Source: Microvirga arvi
GTDB taxonomy: Bacteria; Pseudomonadota; Alphaproteobacteria; Rhizobiales; Beijerinckiaceae
Length of the DNA: 64,000 nucleotides
Direction: 5' to 3'
Assembly: GCF_016892765.1 (NCBI RefSeq)
Contig: NZ_JAFEMD010000004.1
Span: forward strand, 124,001 to 188,000
Shown here piece by piece: positions 54,002-62,585 of the stretch (the first letter of the stretch is position 1; every line of letters starts with the position of its first letter). Position numbers and translations under genes: made by a program. The notes beneath the pieces were generated by a model. It was given only the letters and a program-made list of their open reading frames with translations. It did not search any database and was not told the DNA's origin.

Positions 54002-56035
54002 TCATCCCGGTGGCCTACGGCCGGCGGGCACCCGGTAGCGGGGACGGTGGCGCTCCGCCGTCACAAGGATGGCGACCGCGTCGACGACCCTGTCCCGCAG
54101 GAGCTCATCCGCCAGGGCCGTGATGGCGGCGCGGTCGGCCGCAACCATGGTGTGGGCGACCTGCATCAGCGCCTGGAGATGGTCCTCGACCGTTGCGGAC
54201 AGGACGGGATCCGCAATCCAGCCCTGGTCCCCGCCCTTTGACGGAATGCGGCTGGCCAGAGTCCTGCCGAGACCGAAGGTGCCGTGCAGCGTCGCCACGA
54301 GATCCGTCGCCTGGCGCAGGTCAGTGGCGGCTCCCGTGTCAGGCCCGTCGCCGAACATCATGTCGGCGGCGCGGCCCGCCAGGAGTGCAACGGCATGCGC
54401 CTCCAGCTGTGCCCGGGTGGGGGTGCGGCTCGGCATGCGCAGCTGCGTCCAGCCGGCCTGCTGTCCTTCGGCGAGGATCGAGGCCGCGGTCACATGGATG
54501 CCCAGACGCGTGGCCACGATGGCATGCGCCGCCTCATGCCGGGCCGTGGCCTGCTGTTCCGGCCAGGGGCGCCGGTCGGGGGGCGCGACTTCGGCCATGA
54601 GATCGTCAAGGCGGAGCGCCCGCCTCGCCTGCCGGGCCCGCCGGCGGGCGCCGCGCACCCAGCCGGCCACCTCTGCTCCGGTGGCGCCAAGTCCCAGGCG
54701 CGCCACCGTGCCGAGATCGTCGCCGGCCAGATCGGTGCCGAGATGCACACGGAGGATCCCGATCAGATCCTTTGGATCGGAGGGTGGCATGATCGTGAAG
54801 TGGCGGTCGAATCGGCCCGGACGCGTCAGCGCGGGATCAAGCGCTTGCGCGTGATTGGTTGTGGCCATGAGGAGAATCGGCAGCCCGGACGCGCGCACCT
54901 CGTCGATGAGCAGAAGCCATGCCGTGATGACTGGGGCCCAGAAGTCGGCGTGCGCTCCGTCCCCGCTGGAACGGCTCGGCAGGGCATCCGCTTCCTCGAA
55001 CAGCGCGAGGACCGGCCCATACGCCGCCGCATGCATCAACTCGTCCCGAAAGAGATTGAGCCGCTGCAGGACGGTCCCAAGATGGCCGCTGCCCGACGTG
55101 AACAGCTGGCTGATCGAAATCTGGAGCAGCGGAACATTGGCTGTGCGCGCAGTGGCCATCGCCAACTGGGACTTGCCGGTTCCGGGTGGCCCCGACACCA
55201 GGGCCCATTCGAGCACTTCGGGCTTGGCCTGCCCGTTGCGCACGCGCTCGACGTCATCGGCCATCGCCATGGCCCAGGCGTGTGCGGCCCCGTAACCCGT
55301 GAGCTCATGCAGGTACGGACCGGTGGCCGGAACCAGGGGAGTCCGGCGGGTGGCGACGGCACGCCGGATCCGTTCAAGGGACTGCTCGTAAGTCGATGCC
55401 GGCCTCAGGGCCGCGGCAAAGTCGACGATGGTCAAGCCTGCGACGTCGCCGTTCTTGAGATCGGACGGGCCCGGGCCCTTGCACCAGCGCCGGATGACCC
55501 GTCCGGCGAACCGGCTCGTGAGCGGTGGGATCACGACGGTCAGGTCGGCCGCGCCCCGTAGGCTTGATGGCAGGAGCCGGCCGGGATCCGGCGAGATCGC
55601 CACCAGCGGCCGGCCGTAGCGGATCGCCTGGGCCAGCGTGTGCTCCATCTCCTCGTCGCGCCTTGCGATGCTCTTGGCGTTCACAACATGGGCGCGACTA
55701 CGGGTCAGCCGGTTTGCGGCGCCCGAGATCGGATCGATCCAGGCCGTGTCCGGCACCTGGATGATCACCACCGGAGCGCTGTCCGAGCGCAGCAGCCGCA
55801 CGCCCTCGCGGCCGAGAGCCTGATGCAAGGCGAGGTCGGCGATCAGGTCGATGGAGGAGGCGAAGGTCTTATGCGCCGGTACGGCCGCGGCCGGCTTGGG
55901 CTTGCGGCCCTTGCGGGTGGTGCGCTTCGCAGGACCGTTATCCAGAGGCGGGATATCGTGCCGTTCGAGTTCGATGCCGAACAGATCGGGAAGGTCGTCG
56001 GCGGGCTGGGTCTTGGAGGCTTCGGAAGCTGACAT
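54002..56035 (-). CDS. Soluble FtsH-like AAA+ ATPase / M41 zinc metalloprotease
   Basis: A 677-residue protein. Residues 1-270 are a novel N-terminal region without transmembrane helices. The AAA module has Walker A GPPGTGKS (282-289), a Walker B in which the first acid is Glu (LALFEEAD, 343-350), and a second region of homology ATTNHAQALDPALTRPGRFD (391-410). The M41 domain has HEAAH (500-504) and a third zinc ligand Asp572 in GAATDLRQATD, as in FtsH. It should unfold and degrade proteins in the cytoplasm. Lack of membrane helices separates it from the housekeeping FtsH. Confidence 0.88.
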   Translation of the reverse strand: MSASEASKTQPADDLPDLFGIELERHDIPPLDNGPAKRTTRKGRKPKPAAAVPAHKTFASSIDLIADLALHQALGREGVRLLRSDSAPVVIIQVPDTAWIDPISGAANRLTRSRAHVVNAKSIARRDEEMEHTLAQAIRYGRPLVAISPDPGRLLPSSLRGAADLTVVIPPLTSRFAGRVIRRWCKGPGPSDLKNGDVAGLTIVDFAAALRPASTYEQSLERIRRAVATRRTPLVPATGPYLHELTGYGAAHAWAMAMADDVERVRNGQAKPEVLEWALVSGPPGTGKSQLAMATARTANVPLLQISISQLFTSGSGHLGTVLQRLNLFRDELMHAAAYGPVLALFEEADALPSRSSGDGAHADFWAPVITAWLLLIDEVRASGLPILLMATTNHAQALDPALTRPGRFDRHFTIMPPSDPKDLIGILRVHLGTDLAGDDLGTVARLGLGATGAEVAGWVRGARRRARQARRALRLDDLMAEVAPPDRRPWPEQQATARHEAAHAIVATRLGIHVTAASILAEGQQAGWTQLRMPSRTPTRAQLEAHAVALLAGRAADMMFGDGPDTGAATDLRQATDLVATLHGTFGLGRTLASRIPSKGGDQGWIADPVLSATVEDHLQALMQVAHTMVAADRAAITALADELLRDRVVDAVAILVTAERHRPRYRVPAGRRPPG

Positions 56036-56160
56036 GGACGGGTGAACTCCATGGGGCGCGCAGGCACGGGCCCGCAGGCGCCGGCGCGCAAGCGTTAGGG
56101 GAAGGATGTCGGAAGAAGCGGCCGCCGGCGGGCCTTACGCCCGCCGGCTCGGGCCTGACC

Positions 56161-56520
56161 TCACAGGGCCGTGCGCCACAGGCGCAGGTCGCCGCCGAAG
56201 GGAGCGGCGGTGTCCAGCGCCAGCACGCCGGCATCGACGAGGCTGAGGATCGCGCTTAACGGCTGCGGATGGTCCGGGATGGCGGCGACGAGACGGTCGA
56301 GATCCACAACCCCGCCGTTCTGGTCGGCGGCGGAAAGCAGCGCGGCCTGCACCTCCGGCGTGGCATGTCCGGAGGCGGCGAGATCCCGCGGCAGGTCCGC
56401 CGGCGTCGGGTCCGTCCGGACCGGCGCGCCGGTGTCCTCGGAAATCATGTGGGTGGAGTTGTGCGCGTCGCGAGCACACTTGCGCGGGCAGCCGCCCGCG
56501 GCGTAGAAGGCGTCAACCAT
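56161..56520 (-). CDS. Small hypothetical protein upstream of the AAA protease
   Basis: A 119-residue protein. From residue 25 on (MISEDTGAPVRTDPTPADLP) it resembles a short winged-helix-like fold: helices around ATPEVQAALLSAADQNGG and LDRLVAAIPDHPQPLSAILS followed by a beta pair (GVLALD, LRLWRTAL). The first 24 residues carry a CPRKCARDAH cluster that could be a start artefact, and 56448 is an alternative start. It sits 125 bp before the protease gene in the same direction and could be an adaptor or regulator. Confidence 0.5.
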   Translation of the reverse strand: MVDAFYAAGGCPRKCARDAHNSTHMISEDTGAPVRTDPTPADLPRDLAASGHATPEVQAALLSAADQNGGVVDLDRLVAAIPDHPQPLSAILSLVDAGVLALDTAAPFGGDLRLWRTAL

Positions 56521-56882
56521 CTATCTGATCCTTGTCGATTAAGGAGACGACTGATGGCCAGGCTTGCGGCGCGGCACCACCCGCGTCGCCAGCCGACTTG
56601 ATCAGCCATCGGAGGATTGTCCCTCCGACAAGGCTAACTTGATATATGGCCGAGCTTCTGGCAAGTCCCTAAGGCAGGCCATCCTTAACCAAACCTTAAC
56701 AGCCGCCGAGATTCCCCTGCCCCGGCGGAGCATCTGAAATCTTGGTTACCGATTCTCGTTAGGCGTCGCTTGGCCACGCGATCGATCATGTCCGCCGGAT
56801 CGCGATCTGGCCCCGGCGACAGGTTCAGGTGTTGGACGTAGCTGCCTTCAGCCGGAACGACCCTGATGGTGCGCCGGTCGCG
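56521..56882. promoter_or_regulatory. Intergenic control region with CtrA-like box
   Basis: 362 bp between two minus-strand genes. It contains the CtrA-type motif at 56685-56700 and no gene. Confidence 0.55.
56685..56700. promoter_or_regulatory. CtrA-binding-site-like motif
   Basis: TTAACCAAACCTTAAC fits the alphaproteobacterial CtrA pattern TTAA-N7-TTAAC exactly. It lies 165 bp before the 119-residue gene that leads into the AAA protease. Regulation by CtrA is inferred. Confidence 0.55.
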
Positions 56883-57857
56883 TCAGAACCCTTCTGTGCC
56901 ATCGGCCGACATGAGCTCGGAGGGGGCGGCTGCTCCCGCAAGAATCCCGTGCTCGCTCCAGGCCGGCAGCGTCGCGTCGGGAGCATCGGTCCCTCCGATC
57001 ACGGGAGACGGACGCAGGAAACGCGCGGGAGGCAGCCTCGGGAGAAAGGAGGCGATGGCCTGATCCCTGTGCTCTTCCCTGCCCGGGCTTTCGGCAGCCC
57101 GGCTCGAATTCGCCTGCGGGTCGGAGACGACGCCCTCGACAGCGGGCGGCATCGGGCCCGCATCCGAACGCTCGCCTTCCACCTCGGACATGGACTTCTC
57201 CTCCGGCGCCACCGCCGAGGCCTTCGCGGCTTCGGGCGAGACCGAAGCCACGTTGGCCGGCTCCGCCTGAACCCCGGTTAGGCCGAGGCTGGCGGGGAAG
57301 GCCTCCCGCTCATCGGAATTTTTCCGCGCCGGCGGCAGGCCGGCAGGAAGCCGGGCCGGCGGACGGTATGACGAGATCTCGCAGGCCTCACCGTCGACAG
57401 CCAGCTTGAGGCTGCGCGGATCGCTCCGGCCGACGAAATGCGGCGCCTGCTCCGGCGCGCTGATGCGCACGAACCCCAGATCGTCCAGGGCCGCCTCGGT
57501 CGCCGCGGCCGGCTCCGTCCCGAAGGCAACCAGCAAACCCCGGGCCCGCGGGGCCGCCGGCGCTGCGTCAGCCAGCAGCGCCGCGATCTCACCCTCCAGG
57601 CCGGCCCGGATGAGCATCTTCCGCTGCGGCGCGAGAGCCTCGATCTGCGCGAGGACCTGCCTGACTGCCCACAGGAGCATCTCGGGCTGCCCCTTGCACG
57701 CGCTGACCAGGCCTTCCCGGCGCGCGAAGGCCCCGAAGGCCTTGGCACCGGCCCTCTCGCGCTTCGAGGCCTCCTTGGTCGCTTGGCGGGCGACCGCCTC
57801 AAGGCGGTCGAGGTCGAAGTCGGAGACCTCGATCTCCTCGCTGGACTGCATCTGCAT
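56883..57857 (-). CDS. Hypothetical protein, 324 residues
   Basis: A soluble acidic protein. Residues 1-85 are helical and charged (VARQATKEASKRERAGAKAF, LLWAVRQVLAQIEALAPQRK). Residues 90-170 look like a small alpha/beta domain (GLLVAFGTEPAAATEAALDD, LGFVRIS, FVGRSDPRSLKLAVDGE). The rest is Pro/Ala/Glu-rich and probably disordered. No family is recognised. Its start is 34 bp from a cluster of TTAA motifs and it is divergent from flgE. It is the upstream gene of the AAA-protease cluster. Confidence 0.55.
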   Translation of the reverse strand: MQMQSSEEIEVSDFDLDRLEAVARQATKEASKRERAGAKAFGAFARREGLVSACKGQPEMLLWAVRQVLAQIEALAPQRKMLIRAGLEGEIAALLADAAPAAPRARGLLVAFGTEPAAATEAALDDLGFVRISAPEQAPHFVGRSDPRSLKLAVDGEACEISSYRPPARLPAGLPPARKNSDEREAFPASLGLTGVQAEPANVASVSPEAAKASAVAPEEKSMSEVEGERSDAGPMPPAVEGVVSDPQANSSRAAESPGREEHRDQAIASFLPRLPPARFLRPSPVIGGTDAPDATLPAWSEHGILAGAAAPSELMSADGTEGF

Positions 57858-57876
57858 GGTTGTGCCTCCTGTCGTG

Positions 57877-57905
57877 CTTAACCGTCATGGTTAAGAAAAG
57901 GTTAA
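57877..57905. promoter_or_regulatory. CtrA-like boxes between the 324-residue gene and flgE
   Basis: An inverted pair CTTAACC-N5-GGTTAAG (57877-57895) overlaps TTAA-GAAAAGG-TTAA (57891-57905), which fits the CtrA TTAA-N7-TTAA spacing. It lies 20-48 bp before the minus-strand start and about 270 bp before flgE. CtrA is known to drive flagellar genes in this class. Confidence 0.55.
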
Positions 57906-58171
57906 TCGATTCGGTACATCATTCCCTAGAATTCTTTTCAGCCCTCCCTCCTCGCCGGCTGACGGGTTCATGGCAGCCGGGGCCGGTCATGCTCATGGGC
58001 GGGGCGGACGCGGCTTGCGGATCGAGCCCTGGGGTCGCCGCGCCCGCACCGCAGGGCTGGACAGCGAACCTGACCGCTGGCTGCTGACCGAAATGCCAAA
58101 GCGCAGGCCCCGGCCCCAGCTTGAGGCAAGCCTCGCGCGTAGGATCCGGGCCGTCCTTTCAGGAGTGTCAG

Positions 58172-59967
58172 ATGAGTCTCTATGGAGTTTTGCGCAGCGG
58201 CGTTTCGGGCATGAACGCCCAGTCCAGCAAGCTCGGCACGGTTGCCGAAAACATCCAGAATTCAGGCACGACCGGATACAAGCGTGCCACGACCGAGTTC
58301 TCGTCCCTGCTCCTGCCGCCAATGAGGGAAGTTACAACTCAGGCTCCGTGCTCTCCACAGTCCGGTACAACATTGCGGATCAAGGCCCGATTGCCTTTAC
58401 GACATCGCAATCGGATCTCGCCATCTCGGGAAATGGCTTCTTCGTTGTCGCGGATCCGAAAGGCTCGCCCTATCTGACGCGCGCCGGCAATTTCGTCATC
58501 GACGGCCGCAGCGGGGATTTGGTCAATGCGGCCGGCTTCACGCTCATGGGCTACAGCCTCGCCAATGGGCCGGCCGACCCTGCCCTGAACAGCTTCGACA
58601 ACATCGTCCCGATCAACCTTTCATCCCTCGGCATGCGCGCGAGCGCATCGACGGAGGGCGTGTTCACGGGCAACCTTCCCTTCGGCGCGCAGCCTGTCGT
58701 GTCCGTTGGCACGCCGACACCGGCACTCCTCGGGCAGGCCGGCTTCGTCAATCAGCCGGTTGCGGGCTTCACGGTGGGCGATCAACTCCGCTTCAGCGTT
58801 GGTGGCGCGGCCGAGCAGACCTTCGCCGTCACAACGCAGACGAGCGTCGACGACCTGGTGACCGCAATCAACACCGCGGTTGCCGGCGGCACCCTCAGCG
58901 GCCTTCAGGCCAGCAAGGATCCCGGTTCCGACACTCTCGTGCTGACCTCGACCGACATCACGGGAAACACCAACATCACGAGCTCGTTCTACGACTTGGA
59001 CGGTGGTGGAGTTCTCACAAAGGGCGCCGCCATACCTGGGGTCCCGGCCGTTCGGGGACAGGTGAACCTTCCGGTGGCGAACCTCACAACCGGCGATGAG
59101 ATCAGGTTTTCTGTCGGTGGCGGGGAAGAGCAGATCTTCAAGGTCACTGCGGAAACAACGGTCGACGCCCTGATCGTTTCCCTCAATGCGGCAACGGTCG
59201 CGGGGAGCCTGACCGGGATTGAGGCATCGAAAGATCCGGTGACCGGCCGTTTGGCCCTGATCTCGACGGATCTGAACGGCGGGACGGATGTGACGGGCAC
59301 CTTCACCGATATCATGCCCGTCAGCAAACAATCCTCGCTTCAGGTGTTCGATAACGTCGGCAATCCTGTGAGGCTCGATCTTGCCCTCTCCAAGACCGGA
59401 GTGAACACGTGGAGCATCGCGGTCAGTCACGACGCAACCCTCCTGGCTGGCCCCCACACTCTGACCTTCGATGCCAACGGTCAGGTCATTGGCGAGCCCT
59501 CGATCACCTTCCCCCTTCCGAATGGCGGCCCGTTTACCCTCGACATGACGGGCATGACCCAGCTTGCCGGGGACTATACCGTCACCGGCTCGGCCAATGG
59601 CAACCCGCCATCCAATGTGAAGGACGTCGAGTTTTCAGCCGACGGCACCGTGTATGCGGTCTACGAGGACGGAACCCGGGTCGGCGTTTACGCACTTGCT
59701 CTCGCCACCGTGCCGAGCCCGGACAATCTCGCGGTGCGGGCCGGCAACGTCTATGAGGCGACAGGCGCCTCGGGCACCTATCAGGTGGGCCTGGCGCAAA
59801 CGAGCGGTTTCGGGTCCGTGCAGTCGGGCGCCCTTGAGGGGTCGAATGTTGACCTCGGTGCCGAACTCACGGCCATGATCGAAGCGCAAACCAGCTACAC
59901 GGCCAACTCGAAGGTTTTCCAGACGGGCTCTGAACTACTTGATGTGCTGATGAACCTCAGTCGCTGA
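58172..59967 (+). pseudogene. flgE: Flagellar hook protein FlgE, frameshifted near codon 49
   Basis: The start after a CAGGAGTG site reads MSLYGVLRSGVSGMNAQSSK and continues to TTEFSSLLLP, the N-terminal rod/hook motif. At about 58315-58320 the frame must shift to give EGSYNSGSVLSTVRYNIADQ and the rest. The C-terminus (LGAELTAMIEAQTSYTANSK, VFQTGSELLDVLMNLSR) is typical of FlgE. With the shift repaired the protein would be about 598 residues, longer than usual, because a segment of roughly 85 residues occurs twice (58733-58998 and 59055-59313). No other flagellar gene is present here. Confidence 0.82.
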
Positions 59968-60093
59968 CGGGCGTTGAGGTCGTTCATGGAGGCCGCCACC
60001 GACAGGTCGGACGCGGGCCGGCAATCATAGGCTGAGAGGGGGCGTGTTTCCGGATCACATGGTGAGCGAGTTAGGCCCCCTCCATGCTTTTCG

Positions 60094-60262
60094 CTCAAAC
60101 GATGCGGACGGACTTCGGGCGTCCAAGCTCAAGCATGCGGTTGAGGACATGAACAGCAATGGCGATCTCGGTCGCGCGATGCCGATCGGCCCGTGAGCGC
60201 GGCGCTTCACAGACCACTCGTTCAAGCCGCCTGATGACGGTCTCCACCAAAGCCTGTCGAGT
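60094..60262 (-). mobile_element. IS5-type transposase remnant (C-terminus only)
   Basis: The minus strand reads GYTRQALVETVIRRLERVVC, then RATEIAIAVHVLNRMLELGRPKSVRI and a stop at 60094-60096. This is the conserved end of IS5-group DDE transposases, whose members carry RsLVEt.igRyK...teva.g..vLNRMl..GrPkSvR. The catalytic part upstream is absent and no terminal repeats are evident, so only a scar of an insertion remains, just after flgE. Confidence 0.75.
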
Positions 60263-60397
60263 GTATCCGGACCTCTTCTGCCGGCCGATTCGTCAGACCA
60301 TGGTCGGATCGGGGATCAGACTTGATGCCCAAAGCCGTCGGACTGGCGCCAAATCCGGTTTTGTGGTCCGCTGATCGGGTTGATTGGGGATACTGCC

Positions 60398-61195
60398 GTG
60401 AACGGTCGCGCCATCACTGCCGCAATTTTGATCAGTGGGACCGTCATTTATTTCAGCAGCACGCCGGTTTACGCCCATTCCAACCCGGATACCCCAGAGC
60501 CTCCATCTAGGTCATCTGAACAGCACGAGCCTGATCCACGTCCGAACAATTCAATCCACTGGTGGATTGAGGAAGTTGAAGAAAAGAAGACGAAGAGATT
60601 GGGCCCACAGCACTCGCCCCGGAATCTAGGCACCATACTGGATTCTGTTCCGTGGGGGGTTCTGGTCGTCGACGGTTACGCCAAGATTGTCTTTGCCAAC
60701 AGGCCTGCCCGTAGCTTCCTGGATGCAGGCTGTGGGATCGAAGAGCGTCAAGGATACCTGCACATTCACCGATCGAGCGTGGGGCGAAAACTGCAGGTTC
60801 TGATCCACTCCGTCACGACTCGGGATGATGAGGATCAAAGCCCAGACCAACGGCCACGCGAAATAGGAATTCCGGACCAGAGGGGTTGCATCAGGTATGC
60901 GGCTCAAGTGCTTCCGGCACAAGCATACATCGCTCAACCGCTCGCCTTGATTCTGGTGTCCGACCTGGTCGAGCAGATTCCTATCCGGCGAGAAGCCATT
61001 GCGGCCGTGTTCAACCTGTCAGGACGCGAAGCAGAACTGGCAGAACTCTTCGCAGGGGGACTTTGCATTAACGAGATCGCACAGCGAATGACCGTGTCGG
61101 TGAACACGATCCGCGCTCATCTTCGACATGTATTTCGAAAGACCGGTTGCTCCAGCCAAGTCCAGCTTGCACGGATGTTCGCCCGCATGCTGTAA
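60398..61195 (+). CDS. LuxR-type (GerE HTH) regulator with a hydrophobic N-terminus
   Basis: A 265-residue protein. Residues 5-25 are hydrophobic and signal- or anchor-like (ILISGTVIYFSSTPVYA). A PAS-like segment follows at 80-200 (ILDSVPWGVLVVDGYAKIVF, ANRPARSFLDAG). The C-terminal GerE HTH reads LSGREAELAELFAGGLCINE and VSVNTIRAHLRHVFRKTGCS. Most relatives are cytoplasmic, so the N-terminal segment is odd and may be a membrane anchor or a mis-chosen start. GTG at 60398 has a GGGGAT site; TTG at 60380 is an alternative. Effector and targets are unknown. Confidence 0.75.
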   Translation: MNGRAITAAILISGTVIYFSSTPVYAHSNPDTPEPPSRSSEQHEPDPRPNNSIHWWIEEVEEKKTKRLGPQHSPRNLGTILDSVPWGVLVVDGYAKIVFANRPARSFLDAGCGIEERQGYLHIHRSSVGRKLQVLIHSVTTRDDEDQSPDQRPREIGIPDQRGCIRYAAQVLPAQAYIAQPLALILVSDLVEQIPIRREAIAAVFNLSGREAELAELFAGGLCINEIAQRMTVSVNTIRAHLRHVFRKTGCSSQVQLARMFARML

Positions 61196-61518
61196 AAGGC
61201 ACATCTTACCTCGTTCGGCACGCCGGGATGTATTCTCCGGGCAGACGGTGCTCAACAACGCGCACAATACCGCAAAAAGGCAGCCGGGTAACCATTCCAG
61301 AGAGGAAAGCACGAAGGTGGGGCGCGAGCCAGAACAGGTGGTCCGTCCTTGGTGGAAGGACATCCCACGAGTGACGAAAAAACCTCTCATCACGGCCCAT
61401 TCTGCGCCAACTTCCGTCCACTCCGCATGAGGACTTACAGAGAGATTAACACTGACGTGACCAAGAGAGCGTGGCCGAGCAGGCTAAGTTCGTGGTCAGT
61501 TCAGTTGAGTGAGTGATC
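61196..61518. other. No gene seen
   Basis: 323 bp between the convergent LuxR-type and Sco genes. Short frames only, and no clear terminator hairpin. Confidence 0.5.
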
Positions 61519-62505
61519 TCAATGGACGTGCACATGCTCATGCGCGGTCCGGCTCTTGTTATCGGCTGCAGCCGCGTAGGACATCGCCTCCATATAGGCG
61601 ATCAGGTCGGTTGCATCATTCGTTGAGAGGCCGAGATTGGGCATGCGCACACTTGGATAATGTTCCGCAAGACGAAGAGCCGCCCGATCCTTCTGGGACC
61701 GCATTTTGTCTGGGGTCATGATGTAGCTCACGATCCACTCGCGAGCCCTACGGGTGGTAAGACCGCTAAGATCGGGACCGACTTTGGCGCCCTGGCCGAT
61801 CGTGTGACAGGAGGCACAGGTTTTGATGAACAATGCTTGGCCTGGCAGATCGGTTAACATTCCACCCGCTACCGTTCCGGGACTATGCGGGATTCCGGCC
61901 GCTCCGCCGGGTTGCTCGGTCTTGCCCATTTGACTGCGTTGAGACGGATCCATCGCGCTGATGGTCATCGCCAACGAGTCGATATCGCCGAACACGGAGT
62001 CTCTCGCCCAGTCCCCCGTCGCATCGTTCGCTAGCCAGATCTCATTGCGATGTTCGGAGAGTTTCCGGCTTCGGTCGCCGAGCTTGTAACGGATGAGGTC
62101 AATGTCCTCTGGCTTGCCGGTCAGGAAGAGCCAACCAGGCCCAGCTTGAAACGCGTCCGCATATTCCTTGAGCTTGCCAGGAGTGTCGTTGAGGGGATCT
62201 ATGCTGATCGAGACGAAGAAAATGTCGCGACCCACCGCGGCACCTAGTTTCTCTTCCACCTGGGCCAGCCGCGCCGTGACCACAGGGCAGATGTCCCTGC
62301 AACTCGTATAAATGAAGCTGATGACGACGATCTTGCCCTTGATGGCATCATCATAGAACAGCAACCGCTCGCCGTTCTGGGACATCACTGGAACGTTGGG
62401 GAGATAGTCCTTTCCCCACACAGAGGTTTGCGCCTTTGCCGAGACAAGGCCCGCGACTGCCAGGCTCACGAGAACCACGCCCATAAATAAATGATGACGT
62501 CGCAT
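61519..62505 (-). CDS. Sco1/SenC copper chaperone fused to cytochrome c
   Basis: An exported 328-residue protein with a signal peptide (residues 1-25). The Sco domain has the copper/redox motif SCRDICP (Cys69, Cys73) and a candidate ligand His152. A c-type cytochrome domain follows with haem motif CASCH (230-234) and axial Met288 in VRMPNLG. The tail ends in alternating histidines (HEHVHVH) that could bind metal. The single protein could pass electrons and copper in the periplasm. It is 80 bp after the multicopper oxidase gene, its likely partner. Confidence 0.9.
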   Translation of the reverse strand: MRRHHLFMGVVLVSLAVAGLVSAKAQTSVWGKDYLPNVPVMSQNGERLLFYDDAIKGKIVVISFIYTSCRDICPVVTARLAQVEEKLGAAVGRDIFFVSISIDPLNDTPGKLKEYADAFQAGPGWLFLTGKPEDIDLIRYKLGDRSRKLSEHRNEIWLANDATGDWARDSVFGDIDSLAMTISAMDPSQRSQMGKTEQPGGAAGIPHSPGTVAGGMLTDLPGQALFIKTCASCHTIGQGAKVGPDLSGLTTRRAREWIVSYIMTPDKMRSQKDRAALRLAEHYPSVRMPNLGLSTNDATDLIAYMEAMSYAAAADNKSRTAHEHVHVH

Positions 62506-62585
62506 GTTCGAATCCCTTCAGTCATTCGCCCTACGTGGGTACCATTGCAAGAGGGGCGGTGGCTCCACCCTTCTGGTTGGATACT

